DNA of 64,000 nt, from contig OX327699.1 of assembly GCA_946807835.1 (NCBI GenBank), positions 1,428,501-1,492,500 on the forward strand. Direction: 5' to 3'. The notes beneath the pieces are model-generated. The model had not been told where the DNA came from and made no database searches. It saw only the letters and a program-made list of their open reading frames with translations. This document shows, in pieces, positions 1 to 12,479 of the stretch. The DNA comes from Ailanthus altissimus. Lineage: Eukaryota; Streptophyta; Magnoliopsida; Sapindales; Simaroubaceae. Position 1 is the stretch's first letter. Each line of letters begins with the position of its first letter. The position numbers were made by a program, and so were the translations under genes.

Positions 1-732
1 TGGGAGGCGTACACACAGATTCATATATATGTGAAATTTAATTACAAATATTATAACGCAGTTCTGCGCTGTTAAACCAAATAATTTCTGCCACATACCA
101 AATCTGCTTGCAATCTTTCAGCTCATCTACCCACTACTACAGCATTTCACCACAAACTTCTGTCATACCAGTTTTCTGCCCTAACATGGTCAATGATAAA
201 AGCTTTTAGCACTTTGAATGGTGTTCATCTGGAAATCTATCATAACATTTTCATCATATTTGAACACCATTTTGACTTACAATTGCAAAAAAGGTCGTGG
301 AACCATTAGGTAGATCTTCAAAAAAGAAGAAGAAGAAGATACTTTCTCCTTTCTATTATTCTTTTTTTCTGTTTTTAATTCCTGTACAATGACTTAAAAA
401 ATTTCTTTAGTTGACACTTCAAGAGCATTTTCCTTGATTATTGTAGAAGATTGAGAATATTGCACTAAAACTGGGATTCATCTTAGTATACTCTTGAGGC
501 AACTGGCAATAATAATTTATATTTCCCAAGTTGATGAAAAAACAACATTCCCTTGAGATAAGATTACTTGCTCCTAGCTCTAAATCCTTTCTATTTTAAT
601 CAAATTATTTTCCCACAAATGACAAGGAGTTCTTTCATCATTCTACTACTAACAAAGAGAAGGTAATCATAAAATTTTGTGTTGCAATGATGCAACAATT
701 GGTCTACAAGTTAAAACTTAAAAACATGTTTC

Positions 733-3700
733 TTAGACTTGCCTGTTACTGCTATTAAATAGAACAAAGTAGACTGGGTCTTGGGAACTAATTGAAAACA
801 GCTGTTTGACAATGTAGGCGCATGTAGTGATGCTGAAAAGACAGAAAAACTATATATCAGCAGCAGTGACAGAAGAGTTGATGTCTATTCAACAAATTTA
901 ACCCTTAAGAGACTAAGATGCAAATGTGATCATATATACATCATACTAATGAGAAGACCCTTGAATAATAAAATCCAATTTGATGATATAATTGCTAAGT
1001 TACTATACTCATAATAGGCAGATATTAAGTGGTCTCTCAGAAATAAAATGGACAAGTTTAGGACCATATCCTCGTCAACCTTTCAAGGTCAGTACTGTTA
1101 CAATGAAATACAAGAAAAAGACTTGCATGCCAATTATGATACAACATTAGACCACTAAAGAATTGCATACTCATGAACTTCAGAAATGTATCCAAAGTTG
1201 GGATGCAATTGCCACATGAAAAGAAGGCAGTATACTCCCAATATTGCAGTATTGGCATACTAGTTAATGAATTCCAAAATGATGATTATCTTTTCAAAGG
1301 AAAAGTTCACATGCATTTACCAAATTCACGCTTAAACAATGATCATTAACTAAAATCATGTAAAAAAAAATAGATTACCTGCCAAAACATATTAACAGGA
1401 TTATCCAAAAGAATGCACCAATCCAAGTCGATTCCTTGTAGGCAACCCAAATCTGAGGCAATTAACAAGAGAATAATTGACTAATTATAGTACAGAACAT
1501 GTAATTTTTTTTTTCTTTTATTACATAGAGATCCATGAACCTTTCTATCTTCACCAAGCTCTAAATTTGAGGACTAATACTCTCGCCTACAACCTTGGCA
1601 GTCAGGAAACTAGGTGGAATAGATGGATTTAAGCCACTGTCCTCTTGGTTGAATCCAAGGGTTTCATACTTCTGTTGAACGGAAGGCAGAAGGACAGAGA
1701 CTATAAATGTTATTAACTTCTAATCTCTTGAAAACTTTAAAAGAAAAATTAAAAATAGAATTTCAAAGTTTTCATGAAAATCTTTCAGGAACTCTATTCG
1801 TATCTCCTTCTTGGTCTCTGAAATTTTGGTGGATGTTTCAAGTAATTACTCTTGTTGAAGCTAAAATACGAATTCATGAGCTGTCTTCTCCATTCATTCT
1901 TGGTTTAGCAATATATAAATTTCATACTAGTTCATTAGCAAAATACAATATAGTAAAATGTAGTCTTTGTAGTTTCTCTCGACCTATATGGCTCTTTCTC
2001 TCTCTGTTAATAACTTATTACAAATTATGTATAACGTCATCAAATCAGTCAACCCAAGGCAATAGGCCATAAGCATACTTTTCCAGTTTCCACTATCTCA
2101 CTTCACGGAAACCAAAACCAGAGGCTGTTAAAAGAAATATACATAAAGGAAACCCTAACTTACACTTTGCATTGTACACTTGGCATCATTAATTTCTACA
2201 TAATTCAACATTTACAAACAGATCACATTGTCTTTACCATCAAATTGCATCACTGGTTTCACTCAACAATACTGCTACAGCATATGCTCACAGCACAAGA
2301 CAGCCGATTGTGTCCCCACATCTCTAAGAACCTTGGACTCAACTTATATGTAGAATGCAAATAGCCTAAATAATGATCCACCAATATCTCTAGCAAGCAA
2401 AGAAATCATATGGAGGAAAGACAATAAAGTAATGATGGTTCATAGCAATCAATCAATAAACTTGGCAGAAATTATAACGGTGTTCAGCAGTTATTACACT
2501 TTCCTTCATTTCTGTCAACAGTTAACTAGAAGGACTATTAGATGAATTGACTGGGTTTAAAAGAGTCCAACTTCAGTTCTATTGTTCGGAGATCCTGCAA
2601 TCATTGTATACTCTAGCATAGTGCAAATACTATGTCATGATCTATAAATGTTATGGATGTTAGTTTCTGCTCAAAGTAAAGTTAGAAGCCATGCTGTTCT
2701 TCTATATTAACAAATTTCTTTTGTTCTCCATTACATGGAAAGAATAAATGCAAAAGGGTGGTCAAACATTGACACATAGACAGCGAAAGAATATTTTATG
2801 CATGGACAACTAAAATTTGTTTTTTAGGAAAATAACACTGATTGGTAAAGCTTGCCCTGGTTTTAGATTACGGCAATTTCCTATCTATTTTTGTTTGTAT
2901 TATAACTCCAAACTAATTCTTGAAAAGCAAAAATAAAGTGAATTCTTGCTTCTCATGTATGCATTTGACACTATATTTAACTGTTTGACATCACACAGTT
3001 TCATGCATACATTTCATGCTTAATTCAAAATTATATGGTGATTAATACAAAATTCAAATATACATCGCAATAATGGAAAGCCCTTTAAATCATTCACAAA
3101 CGCCATCTAAACATGCTGAAGTTCAGGAAATGAAATTCAACTTATGTTGTCAAAAATTGTAAACACATAGTTCAATTGAAATTTACTGCCTGTTGTGCTT
3201 CCTCTATGCCGAGACTAACATAAATTTTCAAGCAGCAAAGGACTCGAAAGATGAAATATTTTAAACATACCGATAGAGCCACAACATTAATGTAGAAGTC
3301 AATTAGTGTTGCTGTCATCCACCTGCAGGTGATTTAGCAAATCATTAGAATCAAATGAGAAGCAAATGACGTGCAGAAGGGGTAAAGTGTATCCTACATG
3401 CACCAGTACAAGCTTTGTCAAAGAAAGGGAAAAAGATACACAGGCCACCCTTGTAACAAAAATGCCTGCCTGATGATTGAGTTATCAAAAGAAGATAGAT
3501 ACTGGGAGTAGAAATGACTTAAACCTGTGGCGTGCTTTGATGACGACATTAAATTGTAAATTATATAGTCTATCAGGCCTCAATTATTATAGCCTACAGC
3601 AGAATTATGCAATATTATACATCAAGATCAATAGTTGAAGCTTCAAAGACATATAAATTCCACCCAGACTCTGCAGCACTACTGCACTGCAATGCCAAAC

Positions 3701-4450
3701 TTCCAGTGAAAAAAGAAGAAAGCCATGTTCAAGTATCCCTGTGAATATTTCTCCAAATCTGGGGAAGATCAATTTCATCTTCCGCTGTTCATTCACATAG
3801 CTTGAGAAATCACTGAGTTTTTACTTCTAACTCATATCATTCAAGTATCATTCTATCAAAAACCTAAAGAAGAATACTGGAAGTTCATCCAAGATGTCTG
3901 TGAACACTTAAGTTAGAGAGGTAATCCCAATTGTCCCCCCCCCCCCCAAAAAAAATTCAATTCTCTCCAATTATTGCATTTGTTTATCTTCAAATACAAG
4001 AAAAAAAATTGTGTTTTATATATGAAATGAAGTTAATGAAAAATCAACATGATAATTAACCATTGCAAATATTCATTTTGGCAAAGAAATAAACAACTGC
4101 AAAATGATTCTGCGAAGCGTAAGAAGAATTTACGGCACAAGTAAAACAAACACGTAATTAAGGCACTTGTTCCAAGCTGTAGAATCAATCATATCTTTCC
4201 ACACAGAAGAAATTCAACTTTACCTACATCCTTTGAAATAGTGATATAACATATTAAGAGCCCAAGCAGATCAGAACAAAACAAATAAAGCAAAAGACAA
4301 ACTTACGGAGTTAAGAGCTCCTTGCGAAAAGGAGAACCGTCAGTGAAGAGAGTGTAAATCAGAGTTCCCAAGATCAAAAAACCCAGAACACTGAAAATGA
4401 TTCTGGCAGTCACAACAGAGGAGAGCTTCCTTTTATGTTCCATGCTATTC
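733..4450 (-). CDS. Truncated DUF1475-family membrane protein gene (second module only)
   Basis: Four exons on the - strand are intact: 4450-4307, 3322-3271, 1452-1379 and 832-733. They have the same lengths (144, 52, 74, 100 nt) and splice phases as exons 5-8 of the full gene at 48908-56118. All introns keep GT..AG and no stop or frameshift is visible. The first in-frame ATG is at 4443 and would give a 120-residue single-module protein. Motifs seen are TLIYT, DGSPFRKELLTP, ATLIDFYINVV, WVAYKESTWIGAFFW and SITTCAYIV, with several hydrophobic stretches typical of a membrane protein. The upstream exons 1-4 are absent because the duplication breakpoint lies in former intron 4, where a copia element has also inserted. 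It could be a silent partial copy or an expressed short form; the function of DUF1475 proteins is unknown. Confidence 0.7.
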
Positions 4451-4530
4451 CTAAATAAAAAAATTTCTCAATTCAGGAGAAACTCAACTGTGGGGGGGAA
4501 CAAGTATTTGGACTATGATAAAGAACACAC

Positions 4531-4811
4531 TATAAGAACTGTGTTTGGCCGAATAGAAAGTGAATAGAAATTGCAGAGAAGCAAAGAGAATTTTGTATTG
4601 AATTTTATTAATAGGAAGACTTCAATGACTAAGACTTATTACTTGTATTTATACTCAAAGTTTGTAACTAATTATCCACGTGTCCCTTGATCCATGATTT
4701 TAGCTAACTATCTAACAACCTTAACCAATTTACAAAATTATAACTACTCATTAATCCATGTTGGCACTCCAGACAGTTGCAGCAACTTGATCAATTGCAT
4801 TCCTTCCAATA
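4531..4811 (-). repeat. 3' LTR of the Ale-like copia element
   Basis: This 281 bp direct repeat matches 9319-9589. Its outer edge abuts the target duplication CACAC and its inner edge abuts a polypurine tract at 4812-4824. Read on the - strand it starts TATTGGAAGG and ends TTCTTATA. It lies 80 bp upstream of the first exon of the truncated DUF1475 copy, in the same orientation. Confidence 0.93.
4646..4682 (-). promoter_or_regulatory. LTR promoter elements: TATA box and G-box
   Basis: On the - strand TATAAATA lies at 4653-4646, preceded by CACGTG at 4682-4677 in the context ACACGTGG, a G-box/ABRE-type element. The same pair is present in the 5' LTR near 9420-9460. In the 3' LTR this promoter faces exon 4450-4307 of the truncated DUF1475 copy. 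Whether it is active is not known. Confidence 0.6.
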
Positions 4812-4824
4812 TCCCCCCACAAGC
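4812..4824 (-). other. Polypurine tract of the Ale-like copia element
   Basis: The - strand reads GCTTGTGGGGGGA directly before the 3' LTR, as expected for the plus-strand primer of an LTR retrotransposon. Confidence 0.7.
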
Positions 4825-4829
4825 TCAAG

Positions 4830-6302
4830 GTCTGGGAAAGACATTGAGCTTGGACCGAAGATAGGAAAATCGACCAAATGATAAAAATTTAGTCAATAAA
4901 TTTGCAACTTGATCATGTATGGATACATATCTAACTTTCAGTTGCTGACTTGTAATTTTTTTCCTAATGAAATGGACATCAAGCTCTATATGCTTTGTAC
5001 GAGAGTGAAAAATTGAATTTAAGGCAAGTGCTTGTGCACTTTGGTTATCACACTAAAGAATGAGGATTGAAAAGGATCTTACTTGTAACTCTGACAGTTA
5101 AGAACTAAGCGACAAAATCTCAGAACATGCAGAGGTCAATGCTCTATATTCAGCCTCAGTTGAAGATCGAGAAACCACATTCTGTTTTTTGGAAGACTAG
5201 GAAATAAGATTGTCACCAAGATAAATGCAGTAGCCACTAATGGACCTTTTATCACCAAGTCAGTACCCCAATCAGAATCTAAAAAACCAGTGAGTTTAAG
5301 ATGACCAGAACTCACAAATTCAAGCCCGTAAGAAGCAGTAGCTTACAGATACCTAAGAACTCGTTTACAAGCTTGCTAATGCTTGACAGTTGGAGAAGAC
5401 AAGTATTGGCTCAGCTTATGTACAGAGAAGGCTAATTCAAGCCTTGTAAGAGTTGTGTATTGTAAGGCACTAACTATGCTTCTATATAAAGTTGGATCTT
5501 CAAATGCAGAGTCTATATCAATAAGCAGTTTTTGATTTAATATCATAGGAGTATCATAGCCTTTACAATCCTCCATTTTAGCCATTTTCAGCAGATCATA
5601 AATATATTTAGTCTGAGACAAGTGTAAACCAGACTTGGTAGAAGTTACCTCTATGCCAAGAAAATAGTTGAAACTTCCTAGATCCTTGAGGGCAAAAGTA
5701 GCACCAAGATACTGAATAAATTGCTCCAAAAAGGAATTATCAAACCCTGTAACCAATATATCATCAACATAAACCAAGACAAGAAGTAATTTGCTAGAGA
5801 CTTTTCTCAGAAACAAAGAAGTGTCTGACTTGTAATTAACAAAACCCCATTGAAGCAAGGCTATCTTGAGTCTATCATACCTAGCCCTTAGAGCTTATTT
5901 AAGATCATAAATTGCCTTGTTGAGTTTACATACATAAGATGGGGAAATGGGATCCACAAAGCTAGCTGGTTGTCTCATATACACCACTTCAGATAAGTTG
6001 TCATTCAAAAAAGCATTATTGACATCTATTTGCCTTATAGTCCAATGATTTATGACTCCAAGACTTAAGATAACCCTTACTGTTGAAGGCTTAATAACAG
6101 GACTAAATGTGTCAAAATAATCAACCCCAGGTGTTTGCAAGAAGCCTTTTGCCACCAATCTTGCTTTATACTTAGTTACTGTTCCATTTGGGTTATATTT
6201 TACTCTGAATACCCATTTATTATCAATAACCTTTGTGGTATCAGCTTCTGGAACAAGTGTCCAAGTTCCATTTCTCATCAAGGCAGAATACTCTTCAGTC
6301 AT
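4830..6302 (-). pseudogene. copia reverse transcriptase and RNase H remnant
   Basis: Two long open stretches (6302-5895 and 5858-5376) encode the copia reverse transcriptase. The first has NKWVFRVKYNPNGTVTKYKA and QIDVNNAFL, the second has the catalytic YVDDILVTG. They are broken by a stop or frameshift between 5858 and 5895. RNase H similarity continues to about 4830, with a CDNQSA-like site near 5030-5055 partly lost. The tail has the usual HIELDVHFIRKK-type motif. The whole reading frame is interrupted by stops, so no functional polyprotein can be made. Confidence 0.88.
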
Positions 6303-6723
6303 AGCAGAATACCACTATTTATTTTGCAAAGCTTCCTTAACTAACTTAGGTTCCAGTTGAGCTATATGTAACTGGATAGTATAAGCCTTTGGCTTTGTGA
6401 TTCCAGACTTGGATCTAGTTCTCATAGGATGAGTTGAGATAGATTCTGAAGGTTGAGATGAATATATGTGTGTGGCTGAGGTTGTGTGTAGGAAATTTGA
6501 ATGGGAATTTGTATGTACAGGTTGTATATTTGAAGGTGGATGTTGCAACTGTAAATGTGAGTTGTACTGTGTATGTAGAGATCTATGAGATTGATTGTGT
6601 TGAATTGGATGAAGAGGATCACCTGCTGCTGATGTGAATGTTGTTGTGGAGGACTTTAAAACACTAAGAGTAGACTCAAAAGAGAATTGATGTGAATAAT
6701 TTGAAGAAATTGCAGTATCAGAT

Positions 6724-8199
6724 TCAGAACAAGACTCTTACATATATCTTGCTAGAAGGATGTAAGCATTTATATCCTTTATGATTTGTATTGTATCCTA
6801 AGAATAGACACTTTTCAGAATGAAAATTTAATTTGGCTATGTTATATGGTCTGAGAAAAGGGAAACTTGCACATCCAAAGACTTTTAGAAAGGCATAATC
6901 AGGTGTTTGATGAAACAAGCATTCAAAAGAGGATTTATTGTGAAGAACGGTAGTAGGCATTTGATTAATCAGATATGAGGCTGTACTAAATGTATCCCAC
7001 CAAAAAGAGATAGGCATATTAGCTTATGCAAGTAAGGTTAAACTAGTTTCAACTAAGTACCTATGTTTTCTCTCTATAGCACCATTTTGATGATGTGTAT
7101 GAGGACAAGAACGCCTAAAATGTATCCCTTCTTGAGTTAAGAAACTAACAAAGGACCTAAATTCACCTTCCCAATCAGACTGAAAGGTTTTAATGTGTTT
7201 ATCAAACTATTTTTCAACAAGAACTTTAAAGGTTTTAAATATGTCTAGTGCTTCTGATTTTGCTCTCATTGGAAAAAGCCAATTATACCTAGTGAAATCA
7301 TCTAAGAAATAAATATAATATCTATAACCTTCTCTTGCTTCAATTGAAGAAGGTCCCTAGACATCAGCATATACAAGTTCAAGAGGTTGTCTAGTTCTAA
7401 TATCAGTACAAGCATAATAGAATCTATGCATTTTTCCCATCTGGCAAGAGTCATAAAACTCAGATTTGTAGCTTTAATTACTTTGTGTTATTAAATTACA
7501 AAAGTTGACCACAGTTTTAAGAGCATAAAAATTTGGATGACCAAGCCTTCGATGCCATAAACAGTAATCTGATATATTTTGATACCTTGAATTTGACACA
7601 GACAAATTACATAGAACTGAGTCTTATTTTTTGACAGAATTTGAAACAAACACTGATGATAAGTCAGCTGCACCAGACTGACCCTTATTTATATTACAAG
7701 ATGCACTTAATGAACACAAAGATAGTATAGATGTAGGATGGTTATTTAACAATGTTGCAGCAGCATAGAAATTTAACTTGTCAGATGAGTTGCATGGACT
7801 ATCAGTGAGAAACAATTTATAAAGTCCCTTCACAGCAACACTCTTGAGCAGTAAATTTTCCTTCTTCTTGTCCTTAATCAAGCACAAATCAGAATGAAAT
7901 TCAACAACAACATTGTTATTAGTAACTAATTTTGAAATACTGATCAAAGTTTTGGTGATTGAAGGGACATACAGTAAATCTTTAAGAACTAATCCATTTT
8001 TAGAATCTGTTCTAAGCAAAGCATTACCAATAGCTAAAATTTGTAAGCCTAAACCATTACCAATTAAAAGTTGCTCATTACCTAAATACTCTTCCTTGTC
8101 AACAATGTTAAAAACATTATTTGTCAAATGATATGTTGCTCTTGAGTCTAGATACCAGTTGTGATTAGCAAGGTTTTCTTGAGAAGCATGTGTAACCAT
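6724..8199 (-). pseudogene. copia protease and integrase remnant
   Basis: The aspartic protease is recognisable near 8160-8130 as WYLDSRATYHL, in which the usual DSGA active site reads DSRA. The integrase zinc-binding part (RRLGHPNFYALK) is at about 7560-7490. The DDE core spans roughly 7370-7040, and the downstream part 7017-6724 reads MPISFWWDTF then FECLF and VFGCASF. Several stops and a frameshift separate these parts. The order protease, integrase, reverse transcriptase identifies Ty1/copia. Confidence 0.85.
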
Positions 8200-9301
8200 G
8201 AAAGCTGCTCTTCGACCTTCTGTTCCTGCTCCAAGATCTTGATTATGATACTCCTAATTGTTAGTGTTTCTATTTCCACCATGTTCTCTAGCATCATTCT
8301 CCTTGTAATATCTATGATAGCATTTGGAAGTTAGATGTCCAGGTTTTTCACATATCTGACAAATCAGTTTTGGCAAACCACCTCTACCATATTGATTAAA
8401 TCTACCTCTACCTTGATTCTGAACTTGATTCCTTCATCTTCCTTGTTGATTGCCTCTACCAAAAACATTTGAACTTCCAAGATTATTAAATCCACCAGTG
8501 GTATTGTTATGACTCACATAATAGCCAGATTGACTATTATTAATATAACCTCTTCCAGCTCCATTATACATCCCCTTCTTTTGTGTTTTCTGAGAAAAAT
8601 GTGCTGCAAAACCAACTTGATTCTCACATTTTTTCAGAATTTTGCAAGATTCTACTTTCTTGTGTCAAGAGCATACCATAAGCTTCATTTAAGCTTATTT
8701 TTCCAAGTTTACTTGTAATTAGCACTACCACAGAATCATATTCTGATCCTACACCTATAATCAAGTATTCAACAAATTCTTCTTCTTCTATAGGACAACC
8801 AGCAAGTGTTAATTTATCAACCAAACTCTTAACCTTCAGAAAGTAATCTGACATAGTTAAAGAGCCTTTATTAACTGTTGCTAGTCTTCTCTTTAATTGA
8901 ATTGAACGAGCCTTAGATTTAGATCTAAATTGTCTTTCTACTGAAAGCCATAGTTCTCTGGCTGTTTGGCTGTCAATGACTAAACACAGTATTGAATCAT
9001 GTATTGTAGAGAAAAGCCAGCTCAACAACAATTGATCATTCCTGATCCAAGCTTCATAATCTGGATTTTCTGTAGATGTGTCTTGTTCAGATACTCTCAA
9101 AAACTGATCTGGTGCTTTCTTGACTCCATTAACAAAATTCTTAAGTCTATTTCCACGAATTGCAGTGATAACTTGCAACTTTCACACCATATAATTTGTT
9201 TTGGTAAGTTTCACGGTTAAAGAAAATGAGTAGTTTGAGTTTACAGAGGAACCTATATTCAAAGATGTAAGATTGATGCTTGAACTACTGGCATTGGTCA
9301 T
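8200..9301 (-). pseudogene. copia gag remnant
   Basis: The gag frame starts at ATG 9301 and runs through KLTKTNYMV. A TGA at about 9181 replaces the conserved Trp of the YxxW motif, and the frame then continues as QVITAIRGNRLKNFVNG to about 8624. The nucleocapsid zinc knuckle (C-QI-C-EKPG-H-LTSK-C) is intact at 8361-8317, but stops lie on both sides of it. It is typical copia gag with UBN2-like character. Confidence 0.87.
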
Positions 9302-9307
9302 GATCGT

Positions 9308-9318
9308 GCTCGATACCA
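9308..9318 (-). other. Primer binding site of the Ale-like copia element
   Basis: The - strand reads TGGTATCGAGC immediately after the 5' LTR end. This nearly matches the initiator-methionine tRNA complement TGGTATCAGAGC, the common primer of plant copia elements. Confidence 0.75.
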
Positions 9319-9589
9319 TATAAGAACTGTGTTTGGCTGAATAAAAAATGCAGAGAAGCAAAGAGAATTTTGTATTGAATTTTATTAATAGGAAGACTTC
9401 AATGACTACAGACTTATTACTTGTATTTATACTCAAAGTTTGTAACTAATTATCCACGTGTCCCTTGATCCATGATTTTAGCTAACTATCTAACAACCTT
9501 AACCAATTTATAAAATTATAACTACTCATTAATCCAGGCTGGCACTCTAAACAGTTGCAGCAGCTTAATCAATTGCATTCCTTCCAGTA
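9319..9589 (-). repeat. 5' LTR of the Ale-like copia element
   Basis: A 271 bp direct repeat of 4531-4811. The inner edge touches the primer binding site and the outer edge touches the target duplication CACAT. It carries the same G-box and TATAAATA. Confidence 0.93.
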
Positions 9590-10420
9590 CACATAACCAT
9601 GTTTCCTTTTTCCTTTTTGGATAATAGATTAGAAACAGCAGAGTATTATCAAAGTTCTACATTCAACTAAAACACACAATTTTGCACCTCGGGATATAAA
9701 AAGGACCTGATATAGTGGTAATATGAAGAATATATGAAGGTGACTAAGAAAATGTAACATATGACAGAAAATTGGAGAAGCAAAAGAAACACAGAGAGAA
9801 AAAAAAAAGAGGAAGGTAAAAATTGCCTACTTTCACTAACACAAAATCTAAAGACTACATATTTCTGATTCCATTCAATTATACATAATCAGTAGAAACC
9901 ATGTATATAATGAATATGAAAAATTACATGCAAAAGTGAATCATAAGAGGGAGCAAAATCAAATCATAGCCCTTTTGCATTGAACACCATTGTTCACACA
10001 TGAATAGATCCACATGTGAAAATGTTGGAAAATATAAAACAGAAACCATGATAATAATGAACACTGTGTCAGTGCGCGTTGTAGACAAGAAGAGTTTCTT
10101 AAGGGTGCTTATATCTTCTCTAGTACTTGCATTCCCTCCTCTTGTCCTTTTTATTATTTCAGCCCACCCTACAATCATCTTTGTGAACTTTCTTGCTTTC
10201 TCCATGGTCCTGGATTGTATGCATATTTACTTGGTCGGCCTAAAAATATGAAAGTCCCATTCACATACACAAAAAAAAAAGTATATATGTTAAGACAAAT
10301 TGAACATCAATTTTATAATTCAATAAATTATAACTGAAAATCATAAATATAATTTATTATTTGCAAAAAAAATGAGATAAAAATTTAAATATACGACAAA
10401 ATATCAAATTAATAACAAAC

Positions 10421-10423
<3 letters not shown>

Positions 10424-10464
<41 letters not shown>

Positions 10465-10476
10465 CACACACACACC
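10424..10476. repeat. (AT)n-(CA)n microsatellite
   Basis: About 18 AT units run from 10424 to 10460 and are followed by a short CATACACACACAC run. The sequence shows this directly. Confidence 0.95.
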
Positions 10477-10833
10477 AATATGAATGAATACTACACATAT
10501 AACTTATTGTCAAATTTGTTTTATGTTATTATACGAATAAACCAAACTTAAAAATATAAAATAAATTTTTAAATCAATGTTTAACATGCATGTACTATTT
10601 TTTTTTTCCAATTTTGTTTTTCTTAATTATTTTTTCTTGTTTATGTGACATCATTTATGTTATCATAGATTTTAGAGAAAATACCAACTTCACCCCTAAT
10701 TTAATTAATATATACCAACTTAATTCCTACCCTTTTGATATATACTCAATTAATCTTTATAAGAACAAAAAATATCATTATTCAGGGGTGAAAATAGCAA
10801 CAAAAAGTAATCAAAAATGTCTTTGCAATGAGT

Positions 10834-11170
10834 AACTTAAGATTGGTAATGGGGCAGATCAGGTCAAAGATAACAATATCCATCCCCATATTTGAATGGA
10901 TTGAAAATCTTCATTCCATACCCGTATGAATTGAAAATTTTTATATCCACCCCATATCCGAATTAAATAATTTAGGTTCAGAGAATTCTTCAAATGGGGA
11001 TGGGGTCTCCACGGGTACCTCATATCCAAATTTATATAATTTTATATTTTAAAAATATATTTTTTTAAAAATATAATAATATACTTTAATTAATATTTGT
11101 TAATTATTTTTTTTAATTTGGGGTTTTGATGTGGGTTCATGGGTGATAACACATCCCTATACCCCACCTT
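10834..11170. repeat. Possible degenerate dispersed repeat with GGGGATGGGG motifs
   Basis: The segment repeats short phrases such as 'atccccatat', 'ggggatggggtc' and 'acgggtacc' in an otherwise AT-rich stretch. This style is familiar from short non-autonomous repeats in plant introns and spacers. No clear terminal repeats or target duplication were found. Confidence 0.3.
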
Positions 11171-12479
11171 GAATATAGTTTGGGAATGATAACTCATCTT
11201 ATATCTACCCTTGAGACTTGAAAAATTACAAAATCTCTCTCAATTTATTCTCTATTTGAGTTGGGGTTCTATCACATGAAAAATTTTGTTAGGCCTAGAC
11301 TAATTAAGTATATATGAAAAAGGTAAGGATTAAGTTGATATATATTAATTAAATAAGGGACGAAACCTACATTTTCTGAACCCATAAATAACCATTTATT
11401 GTCAAGTAATGATAATTTATGAGTAAATTTTGTATTAAGTATATATATATATTATAATAAGTTTATAAAGACTATTTTCATAATATCTTTTAATAGAACT
11501 TACTTTATGTTAGTTATTATTCTTTTCTCTCCTAAATAATAAGTGACATATTATTCATTTATAGAAGAGTAACTGAGTATTATAAAAAAGTAAGGAGTGA
11601 TTGGTTGGTTCTTATAAAAATTTAAAAAGGGGTAATTGACAATTTTGTTAGGTGAAATCTTTTTATAGGAAGAAAAGAGGATGAGACTGAAAAATGAAAA
11701 TTACTCCTTAATTTAAATATAAAATATGCACAATATATAGTTTCAAGACAGATCTGAGAAAAGTTTTTCTTGTTCAAATGAATTATTGAGGAATTATGAC
11801 TTATTGACTTAAAACCAGTTCTTAATAAATGCCTTGTTGTTTCCTTTTTAACTTGTTGTTCGGTATTTATTCTCTTGAGGTATGATTAATATTTGTGTTT
11901 TCATTTTCTCCATTATTTGCACTTTTGCAGGAAATTTATACTTGATATATATAATTAATAGTAAATAAATTTTTTACTTTTGTGAGTGTTAGTTTAATTT
12001 TAAAATATTTTAAAATGATACAAGAGACCTTAGTGCAAATTCTGCTCATACATGAAAACTTGTTTAGATTTAATAAAATAAAAAAAAAATTCTTAAAAAT
12101 ATATAATGATAGTAAATTTTCAAAATTTGAGAGGTAAAAAAACACTGGAAGACAAAATCATCCTTTGAAACAACAAGATATATGTCATATAATACGTTTA
12201 GGGGTAGAATTAGAATTTAAAGTGGGATTAAATATTAAATTTAAAAATTATATTAAATTATATTTTAATTATATAGAGATTCTAGTATTAAAATTAAAAT
12301 TTTAGATGATTAAGTCATAAAATTATTTATTTAAAAAAAATAAAAATTACAAAAAGTTCATACAAAGACAGCCATTAAGGTTTCAATTCTTTTTAAAAGA
12401 TTTGGTAAAAATTAAATACTCTAAATAGCTAACTTTTACTTTTAATTTTTACTCAAATTCGAATAGTTATTGTTGAGGG

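Larger units (their letters stand above)
4531..9589 (-). mobile_element. Ty1/copia retrotransposon, Ale/Retrofit-like, degenerate
   Basis: A 5,059 bp element with direct LTRs at both ends, flanked by a 5 bp target duplication, CACAC (4526-4530) and CACAT (9590-9594). The homologous empty site exists in the right-hand duplicate near 52530-52545, which proves insertion after the duplication. Domains on the - strand run gag, protease, integrase, reverse transcriptase, RNase H, the copia order. The reverse transcriptase resembles the Ale/Retrofit lineage, an inference from motifs only. Several stops and frameshifts make it non-autonomous. The LTRs differ by about a dozen substitutions plus a 10 bp length difference, so the insertion is fairly young. 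The LTR ends read TA..TA instead of the usual TG..CA. Confidence 0.95.
1..10250. repeat. Segmental duplication, left copy (partner 48172-53193)
   Basis: This stretch aligns almost base for base with 48172-53193 in the same orientation, apart from the 5.06 kb copia insertion at 4531-9589 and small indels. One indel is about 180 bp near 3930-4115 and includes a C13/A8 run at 3935-3955. Homology probably runs off the left edge of the window, and it ends near 10250, where 'ggtcggcctaaaa' diverges from the partner. The block carries the last four exons of the DUF1475 gene plus part of its fourth intron. High identity in introns points to a recent event. The right copy keeps the upstream exons, so the left copy is derived and 5'-truncated. 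Confidence 0.95.
10251..12479. other. AT-rich spacer, no gene seen
   Basis: Long A/T tracts with only short random open frames. It begins at the duplication breakpoint. The microsatellite and the possible degenerate repeat inside it are listed separately. Confidence 0.6.

Noticed and set aside
1707..2072. A 121-codon open frame conserved almost perfectly at 49881-50246
   Set aside because: It lies antisense inside an intron of both DUF1475 copies. The conservation is explained by the recent duplication, and the product resembles nothing known.
3935..3955. C13/A8 homopolymer run in an intron of the left DUF1475 copy
   Set aside because: It is likely slippage or a small insertion; it does not affect the exons and may partly be sequencing noise.
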